Assembly: GCA_025360685.1 (NCBI GenBank)
Contig: JANYBR010000389.1
Location: 1-27,179, forward strand
DNA: 27,179 nt
Direction of reading: 5' to 3'
Source: Pseudomonadota bacterium
GTDB lineage: Bacteria; Pseudomonadota; Alphaproteobacteria; Micropepsales; Micropepsaceae
A program made the position numbers and the translations under genes. A model generated the notes under the pieces. It was not told the origin of the DNA. It did no database searches and was given only the letters and a program-made list of their open reading frames with translations. Every line of letters starts with the position of its first letter. Position 1 is the stretch's first letter. Of this stretch, positions 16,002 through 23,500 are shown one piece after another.

Positions 16002-18263
16002 GTGAGGCCGGCGTTTGCGGCTTTGTCAGCTTCTAGCAAACGGAATCCCGTGGGGGTAGGCCTCGTCCCTTTGTTTCGGCGGTTTGTTCCTCCGTTCGAG
16101 GCGCTCATCGCGCGACGGTGGGCTTCCCGAATAGTTGGCGGCTTGACGGCATTCGGGTCGCTAGCGCTTGCGGAGCGCGAGCGTTGGCCGCTTTGGCTTC
16201 CCGTTGCACTGGGAGCAGGGATATCAATCTACTTCGCGCTGCCGGTTGAACCCTACTTGGGTTGGGCAGGCATCGCGGCGCTCGCGACCGTTGCCTGCGT
16301 ATTTGCCGTCTCGGGTAGCGAAAACTCCGCCCTTCGCGCCTTCCTGGCAGTGGCAGCGGCAATGTTGTTGGGCTTCGCGATCGCCAAAATCCGAACCGGT
16401 ATGGTGGCGGCGCCAATTCTCACGCAACGCATGGGACCGATCGCGCTCGACGGCAGGGTCGAGCAAGCCGAACTTCGCGGAAAGGGTATACGCTTCATTT
16501 TGGGGGATCTGCGTTCTCCTAGGTTTTCTGCAAGCAACGTGCCCGCTCGCGTGCGCATTTCTGTCCGCGCCGCAACGCCATTGCCGCAACCGGGAAGCTG
16601 GGTCCATGTCACGGCTGTCTTGGCCCCACCGTCGTCGCCCGCGTCTCCAGGCGCCTACGACTTCGGACGTGCGGCGTACTACCAGCGCCTCGGCGGCGTC
16701 GGATATGCCTTTGGACGACCAAAGTCGATTGCACGGGTGCGCGAGCCATCGTTTCGCGATCGTGTTTCCTTGTTGGTGGAAGAATTACGCTCGAGCATGA
16801 CCACTCGAATACATTCCGTACTGCCGGGCAGTACCGGCGGTATCGCTTCAGCCCTGATCACGGGTAATCGCGGCGCGATTTCGGACGAAGACGAAAAGGC
16901 ATTGCGCGACGCCGGTCTTGCTCACGTACTGGCTATCGCAGGTCTGCACATGGCACTCGTTGGAATGGGACTATTTTGGGTGGTACGAGCCGGGCTCGCG
17001 ACCATACCTTCACTGGCACTTCGTTATCCGATCAAGAAGTGGGCGGCCGCTGCGGCGATTTGTAGTTCGTCGTTCTATCTTCTCATCAGCGGGGCAAGCT
17101 CGGCCTCAACGCGCGCATTTCTTATGCTGGCGACGATGTTGGTGGCGATCCTGTTCGATCGTCCCGCGTTCTCGATGCGCTCGCTGGCATTCGCGGCGGC
17201 GATCATCCTGCTTCTGGGCCCTGAAAGCTTGCTCGAGCCTGGGTTTCAGATGTCCTTCGCGGCGGTCATGAGCCTGATCGCGGTTGCGGAGTGGGAGGCG
17301 ACTCGACCTGCCCGTGATGCCGTTTTGGGTCCTCCGGCGTTGGCCGAAGTTCGGCGCTATCTGCGAGGCATCACAACAACAAGTCTGGTAGGCAGCGTCG
17401 CAACGATTCCGTTCGCCATCTACCACTTCGATCGAACTAACCACTATTCGGTTCTCGGCAATCTGCTCGCAATGCCGATCATGGGCTTCGTGGCCATGCC
17501 CGCGGCAGCTTTGTCAGTACTCTTGATGCCGTTCGGTCTTGATGCATGGCCGTTGCGCGTTCTTGGTTGGGGCATCGACGTCATGCTTTTCGTCGGGCGT
17601 TGGGTTTCCGGTCTGCCAGGCGCGGCGTCTGTCGTGTCGGCGTGGCCGATCAGTGCACTTTCGCTGGTGTCGCTGGGCGGACTCTGGCTAGGGCTGTGGC
17701 GTCGGCGCTGGCGCTGGCTGGGTATAGGTCCCATCATGGCGGGCGTTTCGCTAGCATATGCAATACCCCAGCCCGACTTACTGATCGGGCGAGACGGCTT
17801 GACTGTCGCCGTGCGCTCCGCGGACGGCTCCTTGAAGTTGCTTCGGCCGGCGAAAGACAAATATTCGGCAAACGAGTGGTTGAAGCGCGATGGCGACGAG
17901 CATGCGGCCGACGCAGCCATTGCGACCAGGAAGGACGGCGTCAGCTGCGATCCGTTTGGATGTGTCGCCAAGGCAAACGGGGGATCTCGGATCGCTTTGG
18001 TGCTCAAACCCGACGCGCTCCTGGAAGACTGCGCCAGATCCGATGTGGTGGTGAGCGCCGTGCCCGTGCGACACGCGTGCGAAGGACCCAAACTTGTTTT
18101 TGATGTATTCGACGTCGCACGAAGTAACGGCTACGCGGTCTGGCTTGGTCCGCCGCTTCAATATGAATCCGTCGAGGAGGACCGTGGCCGCAGGCCGTGG
18201 AGTGCCCAGTTGAAGCCGCGCCGAGCTCAGTACCGGCGTATCAGGCCGACGAGCTTTCCCTGA
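16002..18263 (+). CDS. comEC: ComEC/Rec2 family DNA-uptake channel protein
   Basis: ComEC-type proteins form the inner-membrane channel for single-stranded DNA in natural transformation. The sequence shows an N-terminal hydrophobic pair and OB-like DUF4131 region (about residues 50-250), then the competence domain with HVLAIAGLHMALVGMG (His at about residue 308) and a run of hydrophobic helices to about residue 580. The C-terminal about 150 residues align in character with the tail of alphaproteobacterial ComEC (RSADGSLKLLRPAKD, CDPFGCVAK) but lack the metal-binding HxHxDH of the beta-lactamase-like nuclease domain. The start is uncertain: GTG 16002 avoids overlap with gltX, GTG 16050 has CGGAA upstream, and the frame is open from 15942. 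The 3' end overlaps lexA by 37 nt. Confidence 0.88.
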   Translation: MRPAFAALSASSKRNPVGVGLVPLFRRFVPPFEALIARRWASRIVGGLTAFGSLALAERERWPLWLPVALGAGISIYFALPVEPYLGWAGIAALATVACVFAVSGSENSALRAFLAVAAAMLLGFAIAKIRTGMVAAPILTQRMGPIALDGRVEQAELRGKGIRFILGDLRSPRFSASNVPARVRISVRAATPLPQPGSWVHVTAVLAPPSSPASPGAYDFGRAAYYQRLGGVGYAFGRPKSIARVREPSFRDRVSLLVEELRSSMTTRIHSVLPGSTGGIASALITGNRGAISDEDEKALRDAGLAHVLAIAGLHMALVGMGLFWVVRAGLATIPSLALRYPIKKWAAAAAICSSSFYLLISGASSASTRAFLMLATMLVAILFDRPAFSMRSLAFAAAIILLLGPESLLEPGFQMSFAAVMSLIAVAEWEATRPARDAVLGPPALAEVRRYLRGITTTSLVGSVATIPFAIYHFDRTNHYSVLGNLLAMPIMGFVAMPAAALSVLLMPFGLDAWPLRVLGWGIDVMLFVGRWVSGLPGAASVVSAWPISALSLVSLGGLWLGLWRRRWRWLGIGPIMAGVSLAYAIPQPDLLIGRDGLTVAVRSADGSLKLLRPAKDKYSANEWLKRDGDEHAADAAIATRKDGVSCDPFGCVAKANGGSRIALVLKPDALLEDCARSDVVVSAVPVRHACEGPKLVFDVFDVARSNGYAVWLGPPLQYESVEEDRGRRPWSAQLKPRRAQYRRIRPTSFP

Positions 18264-18964
18264 ATTCGAACGCGATCCGCGCCATAGAGGCGGGTCTCGT
18301 AGGCAGGGTTGGCCGCTTCCAGCGCGATTGAGTCACCACGCCTACGCAGCCGCTTCAAGGTCGCTTCCTGATTGTCGACAAGCGCAACGACGATCTCGCC
18401 GGTGTTAGCCATGTCTACTTCCTGGATGATTACGGTGTCGCCGTCCAGAATTCCTGCGTTGATCATCGAATCGCCGGTGACCTCCAACGCATAGTGATCG
18501 CCGCGCCCAATCATGCCGCCCGGAACTGGCACTTCGCCCACTTTGTTCTGTAGCGCTTCGATCGGGGTGCCGGCCGCGATCCGTCCGACTAGTGGAACAT
18601 TTACAGCGCTCTCGCCGTCGCCGACGGCCCGTCTTGGACTACCTGCCGCGCGAGCGTCAGACGAGATTCGGCTTTCGCCGCGCCCATGCCGTGGCGCAGG
18701 ACGCTGTGCCTGACTGCGTGTGGTCGCGGGACGTAGCGTTTCGGAGACATTGTCCGGCAGCTTTATGATTTCGAGCGCGCGAGCCCGCTTTTCCATCCGG
18801 CGCAGGAAGCCTCGTTCCTCAAGCGCGGTTATGAGGCGGTGGATGCCGGATTTGGACTTCAGATCGAGGGCATCCTTCATTTCATCGAATGAGGGGGGAA
18901 TGCCCGACTCCCGCACGCGCTCGTGGATGAACATCAAAAGTTCGTACTGTTTGCGGGTCAGCAT
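18227..18964 (-). CDS. lexA: LexA SOS repressor
   Basis: LexA represses DNA-damage genes and cuts itself when RecA filaments form. The 245-residue protein has an N-terminal winged helix (MLTRKQYELLMFIHERV to about residue 65, with FDEMKDALDLKSKSGIHRLITALEERG as DNA-reading part), a long Arg/Ser/Ala-rich linker (about 70-120), and the S24 peptidase domain. The cleavage site is Ala131-Gly132 in GRIAAGTP, with Ser166 (TGDSM) and Lys204 (EATLKRL) as catalytic pair. The start at 18964 gives the conserved N terminus and has GGAAGGA upstream; ATG 18973 is possible but too close to that site. A promoter with an SOS box lies 65-93 bases upstream. It converges with comEC. Confidence 0.96.
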   Translation of the reverse strand: MLTRKQYELLMFIHERVRESGIPPSFDEMKDALDLKSKSGIHRLITALEERGFLRRMEKRARALEIIKLPDNVSETLRPATTRSQAQRPAPRHGRGESRISSDARAAGSPRRAVGDGESAVNVPLVGRIAAGTPIEALQNKVGEVPVPGGMIGRGDHYALEVTGDSMINAGILDGDTVIIQEVDMANTGEIVVALVDNQEATLKRLRRRGDSIALEAANPAYETRLYGADRVRIQGKLVGLIRRY

Positions 18965-19028
18965 CGGAGCCATGTCCTTCCAAAAGTACGCCCAAATCAG
19001 GGCGAACAAAGCCGAAACATGGAGAATC

Positions 19029-19043
19029 GTTCTACTTTAGTTC
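19029..19043 (-). promoter_or_regulatory. LexA operator (alphaproteobacterial SOS box)
   Basis: The plus strand reads GTTC at 19029-19032, seven bases, then GTTC at 19040-19043. This is an exact match to the direct-repeat SOS box GTTC-N7-GTTC known for LexA of alphaproteobacteria (Rhodobacter, Rhizobium). It covers the -10 hexamer and the adjoining spacer of the lexA promoter, so bound LexA would block its own transcription. Confidence 0.88.
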
Positions 19044-19057
19044 TTTCTGAGCGTCAA
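19029..19057 (-). promoter_or_regulatory. lexA promoter
   Basis: On the minus strand TTGACG (19052-19057, five of six matches to the -35) is followed after exactly 17 bases by TAGAAC (19029-19034, four of six to the -10). The predicted start is near 19022, leaving a leader of about 58 nt before the lexA ATG at 18964. The SOS box overlaps the -10. This gives lexA a separate promoter from the upstream trp-mo genes. Confidence 0.7.
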
Positions 19058-19106
19058 CGCGCAAAATGGTGCGAATCAGCGGGAAATCCGGTTTGAAGCG
19101 GTTCGC

Positions 19107-19131
19107 CGTAGCGCGTGGACTACGCGCTGTG
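19107..19131 (-). terminator. Hairpin between moeA and lexA, possible weak terminator
   Basis: A 10-base stem (19107-19116 with 19122-19131) closes a five-base loop; seven inner pairs (AGCGCGT with ACGCGCT) are perfect, and the outer part pairs fully only with two G-U wobbles in plus-strand RNA. It begins nine bases after the moeA stop on the minus strand and ends about 50 bases before the lexA -35. There is no run of T after it, so it is not a classical intrinsic terminator; it may slow or stop read-through from moeA, or stabilise the 3' end. Confidence 0.35.
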
Positions 19132-19139
19132 TCACCCAG

Positions 19140-20330
19140 CTACTCCAGCAATAGGATAGTAACGGCCTCGCCCGCCCGAGCGGCCGGCGCATTTGGCGTC
19201 CGGACGATCAGCGCGTCCGCTCTGGACAACACGCTTAGCATCGACGAGTCCTGAATGGCGAAGGGGGCGACGAAACGTTCGCCATTCTTGAATTGAAGCG
19301 TGGCACGCACATAGTCCTGACGGCTGTCATTCGGTTTGAGATCTGACGAAAGCTTGGCCATGACCGAGGCCTCCTTGTCGCGTAAGCCAAGCATGGCGCC
19401 GATAGCAGGCTTCAAGAAAAGCATCGCACAAACAAGCGTCGAAACGGGATTGCCGGGTAGACCTAAGAGAGGTGTCTTGCCGAGCCTGCCGAAAATCAAT
19501 GGCTTGCCCGGACGCATGGCGATCTTCCAGAAGTCCAGTTCAAAGCCTCTCGGCCCCAACGCCTTCTGTACCAAGTCGTGATCGCCAACCGATGCGCCAC
19601 CAAGCGTGACGATGAGGTCCGCTTCTTTCGCCGTGTCGGCAATGCTTGCGACGGCTTCGGGCGTATCGGACAAAATGCCCAGATCGACCGCATCCCCGCC
19701 CCAGCTTGTGATCATCGCGGACAGCGCATATCCGGACGAGGCGACAATACCACCTGGCTTGCGTGGTGTGCCGGGCTGCGAAAGCTCGTCGCCAGTCGCT
19801 GCAATGGCAATCTTCGGCCGGCGCCGGACGAAGACTTGCGCCACATCACCCGCTGCGACCAGTGATACAGCGCGGGCGGTCAGCCGATGTCCACTGGTTG
19901 CGAGCACTTCTCCTGCTCTGAAGTCCAGTCCGGCTACCCGAATGTGTCGACCTGAACTTGCCGGCACATTGAGTGTGACTCGGTTGCCCTCCGCAGTGGC
20001 ATCTTCCTGGATAACAATCGCATCTGCGCCGTCTGGGACTACGCCTCCGGTGAAGATACGCACCGCTTGGCCCGCGCGAACGCAATCGGCGAACGGATGT
20101 CCAGCCGGTGCCGTGCCAATGACGTCGAGAGTTACTCCAGCCCTTGATGCGTCCGCAGCGCGCAAAGCGTAGCCATCCATGGATGAAACGGGCGAGGGCG
20201 GCTGGTTCAGCATTGCGGTCACGTCTTGTGCTAGCACTCGACCTGCCGCATCCGCGATAGAGACGGATTCCGACTCCACTGGTGTAAGTGCCGCCGCGAT
20301 CCGCGTGATAGCTTCATCAACCGATATCAT
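19140..20330 (-). CDS. moeA: Molybdopterin molybdenumtransferase MoeA
   Basis: MoeA inserts molybdate into adenylated molybdopterin to make the molybdenum cofactor. The 396-residue protein shows SSMDGYALR, FTGGVVPDGADAIV, the ATGDEL segment, a TLGGASVGDHDLV nucleotide/molybdopterin-binding loop, KPLIFGRL and LLGLPGNPVST, and a C-terminal domain IV. The start at 20330 overlaps the preceding moaC stop as ATGA; the open frame upstream to 20462 lies inside moaC and is a shadow. Cotranscription with moaC puts an early and the last step of cofactor synthesis together. A gap of about 80 bases with a hairpin separates it from the lexA promoter. Confidence 0.95.
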   Translation of the reverse strand: MISVDEAITRIAAALTPVESESVSIADAAGRVLAQDVTAMLNQPPSPVSSMDGYALRAADASRAGVTLDVIGTAPAGHPFADCVRAGQAVRIFTGGVVPDGADAIVIQEDATAEGNRVTLNVPASSGRHIRVAGLDFRAGEVLATSGHRLTARAVSLVAAGDVAQVFVRRRPKIAIAATGDELSQPGTPRKPGGIVASSGYALSAMITSWGGDAVDLGILSDTPEAVASIADTAKEADLIVTLGGASVGDHDLVQKALGPRGFELDFWKIAMRPGKPLIFGRLGKTPLLGLPGNPVSTLVCAMLFLKPAIGAMLGLRDKEASVMAKLSSDLKPNDSRQDYVRATLQFKNGERFVAPFAIQDSSMLSVLSRADALIVRTPNAPAARAGEAVTILLLE

Positions 20331-21103
20331 CGAAACATATCTTCCACGCGCGATTTCGCCGCACGCGCCAGGCGATCCGCAACATCGCCGGGAAGAATGC
20401 GAATTTTTCCCGTCAGATAGGCATAGATTTGGGCGGCAGGAACGCCGGCATCTTTCGACCACTGTGTGGCGCGCAGGTGCCGAGACGTCATGAATGAGCG
20501 GAATGCCTCGCGGGCCGCGTTCGGCTCGGCGCGCGGTTGCGGCGTCGCTACTTCGCCCATCAAAGCCGACGGGCGGGCGCGGTTTTTTTCGCCAGCCGAA
20601 CGATAAGCCGGTTTCACAGCCTTCGGGGCCGTCACAGCGTAATCCCCGCTCTTGCCGCCGGACTTCGAGAGTAGTCGTACGCTCTCTATAACCGCACCCT
20701 TGTCGACCGACTTGGTCATGTCATAGATTGTCAGCGCGGCGATGCTCGCCGCGGTCAGTGCTTCCATCTCGACGCCCGTTTGGCCCGTCGTTTTTGCGCT
20801 TGCAAATACCTTGATCGAATTGCGCGCCGCGTCCGGCTCGAACTCCACTGTTGCTCTTGTAAGAGCGATCGGATGGCACAAAGGGATCAGTTCGCTGGTT
20901 TTCTTCGCGGCCATGATGCCAGCGATGCGAGCGATGGCGAGGACGTCGCCCTTTTTTGCTGTACCGGTGGTCACCGCATTGAATGCCTCGGCCGACAATC
21001 GGATAACCGCTTCTGCTTCGGCTTCGCGCTCGGTATTGTCCTTCCTCGACACGTCCACCATACGTGCCGCACCTTGCTCGTCCAGATGACTCAGCTTGTT
21101 CAT
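20327..21103 (-). CDS. moaC: MoaC cyclic pyranopterin monophosphate synthase with C-terminal HTH-like extension
   Basis: MoaC converts the MoaA product to cyclic pyranopterin monophosphate, the first isolable cofactor intermediate. Residues 1 to about 155 are a complete MoaC: Lys51, His77 in IPLCHP, Glu112 and Glu114 in VEMEALTA, and Asp128 with Lys131 in DMTKSVDK fall at the same numbers as in E. coli. MoaC normally ends just after KSGDY. Here the frame continues for about 100 residues: a basic, proline-containing linker (155-195) and residues about 197-258 resembling a lambda-repressor/XRE helix-turn-helix (WSKDAGVPAAQIYAYLTG, then a LARAAKSRVEDMF closing helix). An internal ATG at 20560 has no ribosome-binding site, so a fusion is more likely than a separate gene. 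Both ends overlap neighbours as ATGA. Confidence 0.93.
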   Translation of the reverse strand: MNKLSHLDEQGAARMVDVSRKDNTEREAEAEAVIRLSAEAFNAVTTGTAKKGDVLAIARIAGIMAAKKTSELIPLCHPIALTRATVEFEPDAARNSIKVFASAKTTGQTGVEMEALTAASIAALTIYDMTKSVDKGAVIESVRLLSKSGGKSGDYAVTAPKAVKPAYRSAGEKNRARPSALMGEVATPQPRAEPNAAREAFRSFMTSRHLRATQWSKDAGVPAAQIYAYLTGKIRILPGDVADRLARAAKSRVEDMFR

Positions 21104-21900
21104 GGTCGATTTCTAGCGCCAATCAGGCGGATTGTCGCCGCCGCCACGTCTGTCTCGCGCATCAAACTCTCGCCAATCAGAAATGTCGTGACACCTTCAT
21201 CTGACAACCGCTCAAGGTGCTCCGGCTTGCTCAGTCCGCTCTCGGCCACCACCAGCGTTTCATTGGGAATCCGGGGGGCCAGCCGCAACGTCACACTCAG
21301 ATCGGTCGCGAACGTATTCAAGTCACGATTGTTGATGCCGATCATGTCAGCGCTAAGCGCAATGGCACGATCGAGTTCGGCCTCATCATGCACTTCTACA
21401 AGACAATCCATGTTCCACAAGCGTGCTGAAGCTAGCAGGGCTTGTGCCGCTCGATCATCGAGCATCGCCATTATGACGAGGATACAGTCCGCGCCCCAGG
21501 CCCTCGCTTCCGCCACCTGATACGGCTCCAGCATGAAGTCCTTGCGCAATACAGGCAGTTTGGTCGCCGCTCGTGCCTGTCCGAGATATTGCGGAGCGCC
21601 CTGAAATGAAGGCGAGTCCGTCAAAACCGAAAGACAAGTGGCGCCGCCTCGTTCGTAGGCTCGAGCCAATTGCGAGGGATCAAAGTCCGCGCGAATTAGC
21701 CCCTTCGACGGGCTAGCTTTCTTGATTTCAGCGATCAGGCCGTATCGTTTCTCCGCGCGCGCCCTTTCCAGAGCGACGCGAAAGTGGCGCGGCGCTTCCG
21801 CAGCAAGCGCCAGTTTTTCGAGCGCAGCAAGCGGCAGACGAACCTTCGCGGCTGCAATCTCATCACGCTTGTAGACGGCAATATCGTTCAAAATCGTCAT
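21100..21900 (-). CDS. trpC: Indole-3-glycerol phosphate synthase
   Basis: TrpC closes the indole ring from CdRP in tryptophan synthesis. The 266-residue TIM-barrel protein shows the family landmarks in order: LIAEIKKASPSKG, the ADFDPSQLARAYERGGATCLSVLTD strand/helix, LRKDFMLEPYQV, CLVEVHDEAEL, IGINNRDLNTF and VAESGL, which hold the catalytic Lys and Glu residues. It is the monofunctional form, not fused to TrpF. It overlaps trpD upstream and moaC downstream by four bases each (ATGA), so it is the link between the tryptophan and molybdenum cofactor genes. Confidence 0.96.
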   Translation of the reverse strand: MTILNDIAVYKRDEIAAAKVRLPLAALEKLALAAEAPRHFRVALERARAEKRYGLIAEIKKASPSKGLIRADFDPSQLARAYERGGATCLSVLTDSPSFQGAPQYLGQARAATKLPVLRKDFMLEPYQVAEARAWGADCILVIMAMLDDRAAQALLASARLWNMDCLVEVHDEAELDRAIALSADMIGINNRDLNTFATDLSVTLRLAPRIPNETLVVAESGLSKPEHLERLSDEGVTTFLIGESLMRETDVAAATIRLIGARNRP

Positions 21901-22919
21901 GTCGCCGCCCTCGAGACAGCGATCAACGTCTCTAGTTTTGCCTTTGCCTCGCCGCTGTCGATGGCGGCCGCCGCCAGAACCGCACCTTCCTTTAGCGCAG
22001 TGGCCTGTCCGGCGACGATGAGCGCGGCCGCGGAATTGATCAGAACGATGTCGCGATAGGCTCCGGTTTCACCGTCGAGAAGTCGCCGCACCGCAGCCGC
22101 ATTCTCCAACGCGGTTCCGCCTGCGATTGCCGACAGAGGAGACCAACTCAGACCGGCGTCCTCCGGACCGATCTCTCGTATCGAAACCTTCCCTTCTGAC
22201 AGAATTGCAACTCGGGTTGGGCCCGAGATGGCGATCTCATCCAGCCCGTCGCCATGCACAACCCAAGCACATTCCGCACCAAGCTTGCCGAGCACCTCGG
22301 CCAGCGGCTCGGTCCATTCCCTGTCATAGACGCCCATCAACTGTCGCCGGACGCGCGCGGGATTCGAGAGCGGTCCGATGAGATTGAAGATCGTTCGAAA
22401 CCCCAGTTCGCGTCGCACGGGCGCTGAATATTTGATGGCCGGGTGATAGAGCTGCGCGAATAGAAAACACAGGCCTGCTTCGCGCAAACAACGCGCGGCA
22501 CCCTCGGGGCTGAGTTCGATATTGACGCCAAGCGCCTCGAGACAATCGGCAGTACCGCTCTTGGACGACATGTTGCGGTTGCCGTGTTTGGCCACCGGCA
22601 CACCGCAAGCAGCCACGACAAACGCGCAAGCAGTGGAGATGTTCAGAGTGCCAATTCCATCCCCTCCGGTGCCACACAAATCGATCGCATAGGGGTTGGC
22701 TTCGATGGATTTCATGGAGCGGCGCATCGCTCGAACCGCACCGACGATCTCATCGACCGTCGGCTTGCGCACTGCCATTGCCGTCACAAGCGCGGCAATT
22801 CGCGTTTCGCTCACCTGGCCTGCCATGATCGCGTCGAACGCACCCGACGACTGTTCCGCATTCAGAGTCTGACCGCTCGCGACCCGTTTCAAAAGCAAGG
22901 AAAAATCTTCGTTGCTCAT
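21897..22919 (-). CDS. trpD: Anthranilate phosphoribosyltransferase
   Basis: TrpD transfers the phosphoribosyl group of PRPP to anthranilate. The 340-residue protein has the glycine-rich PRPP loop DLCGTGGDGIGTLNIST, KHGNRNMSSKSGTADCLEALG, the FLFAQLYHPAIKYSAPVRRELGFRTIFN anthranilate-binding region (split motif FRTIFNLIGPLSNPA), and the HGDGLDE metal-binding motif. It is a stand-alone enzyme, not fused with TrpG. ATGA overlaps join it to trpG before and trpC after. Confidence 0.96.
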   Translation of the reverse strand: MSNEDFSLLLKRVASGQTLNAEQSSGAFDAIMAGQVSETRIAALVTAMAVRKPTVDEIVGAVRAMRRSMKSIEANPYAIDLCGTGGDGIGTLNISTACAFVVAACGVPVAKHGNRNMSSKSGTADCLEALGVNIELSPEGAARCLREAGLCFLFAQLYHPAIKYSAPVRRELGFRTIFNLIGPLSNPARVRRQLMGVYDREWTEPLAEVLGKLGAECAWVVHGDGLDEIAISGPTRVAILSEGKVSIREIGPEDAGLSWSPLSAIAGGTALENAAAVRRLLDGETGAYRDIVLINSAAALIVAGQATALKEGAVLAAAAIDSGEAKAKLETLIAVSRAAT

Positions 22920-23500
22920 GCCGGGACAGCTGCTCGTGCTATGTGAAGAAAGTTTTGCAGGAGCGCGTGGCCGTTCTCGCTCGCAATACTCTCGGGATGA
23001 AATTGAACGCCGTGCACCGGATAGGTTTTGTGCATGATTCCCTGGATCACGCCATCGTCACTTGTGGCAGTAATCTCCAGTGAGGAAGGCATGCTCTCTG
23101 GTGCAATCGTCAACGAGTGATAACGTGTGGCGACAAAGTCGTTGTTCAAACCTCGGAACACTCCTTTGCCGGTGTGATGGATCTTGGACAGCTTGCCGTG
23201 CATCGGTACCGGTGCGCGTACAATCCGGCCGCCATAGACCTGCCCGATCGATTGGTGCCCGAGGCACACGCCAAGGATCGGAAAGCGTCCGCCGGCCAAT
23301 TTGATGAGATCGAGACAGATGCCCGCCTCGTTAGGGGTGCAAGGGCCAGGCGATAACACAATCGCTTCGGGCTTTAGCGCCAACGCTTCGGCGGCAGATA
23401 GTTCGTCGTTGCGCTTGACGACAACTTCCGCCCCCAATTGTCCCAGATAGTGGAACAGGTTGTAGGTGAAGCTGTCATAGTTATCGATCAGAAGTAACAA
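22916..23500 (-). CDS. trpG: Anthranilate synthase glutamine amidotransferase subunit
   Basis: TrpG releases ammonia from glutamine for TrpE, making anthranilate. The 194-residue class I amidotransferase has the catalytic triad Cys79 (GVCLGHQ), His168 and Glu170 (QFHPES), and SPGPCTPNEAG as oxyanion region. The start is TTG at 23500: it gives the exact family N terminus (LLLIDNYDSFTYN), an in-frame TGA lies 24 bases upstream, and no ATG or GTG occurs between them. A short AGGT precedes it. The paralogous para-aminobenzoate role (PabA) cannot be excluded because many such subunits serve both pathways. No trpE is adjacent. It is the first gene of the minus-strand trp-mo run. Confidence 0.92.
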   Translation of the reverse strand: MLLLIDNYDSFTYNLFHYLGQLGAEVVVKRNDELSAAEALALKPEAIVLSPGPCTPNEAGICLDLIKLAGGRFPILGVCLGHQSIGQVYGGRIVRAPVPMHGKLSKIHHTGKGVFRGLNNDFVATRYHSLTIAPESMPSSLEITATSDDGVIQGIMHKTYPVHGVQFHPESIASENGHALLQNFLHIARAAVPA

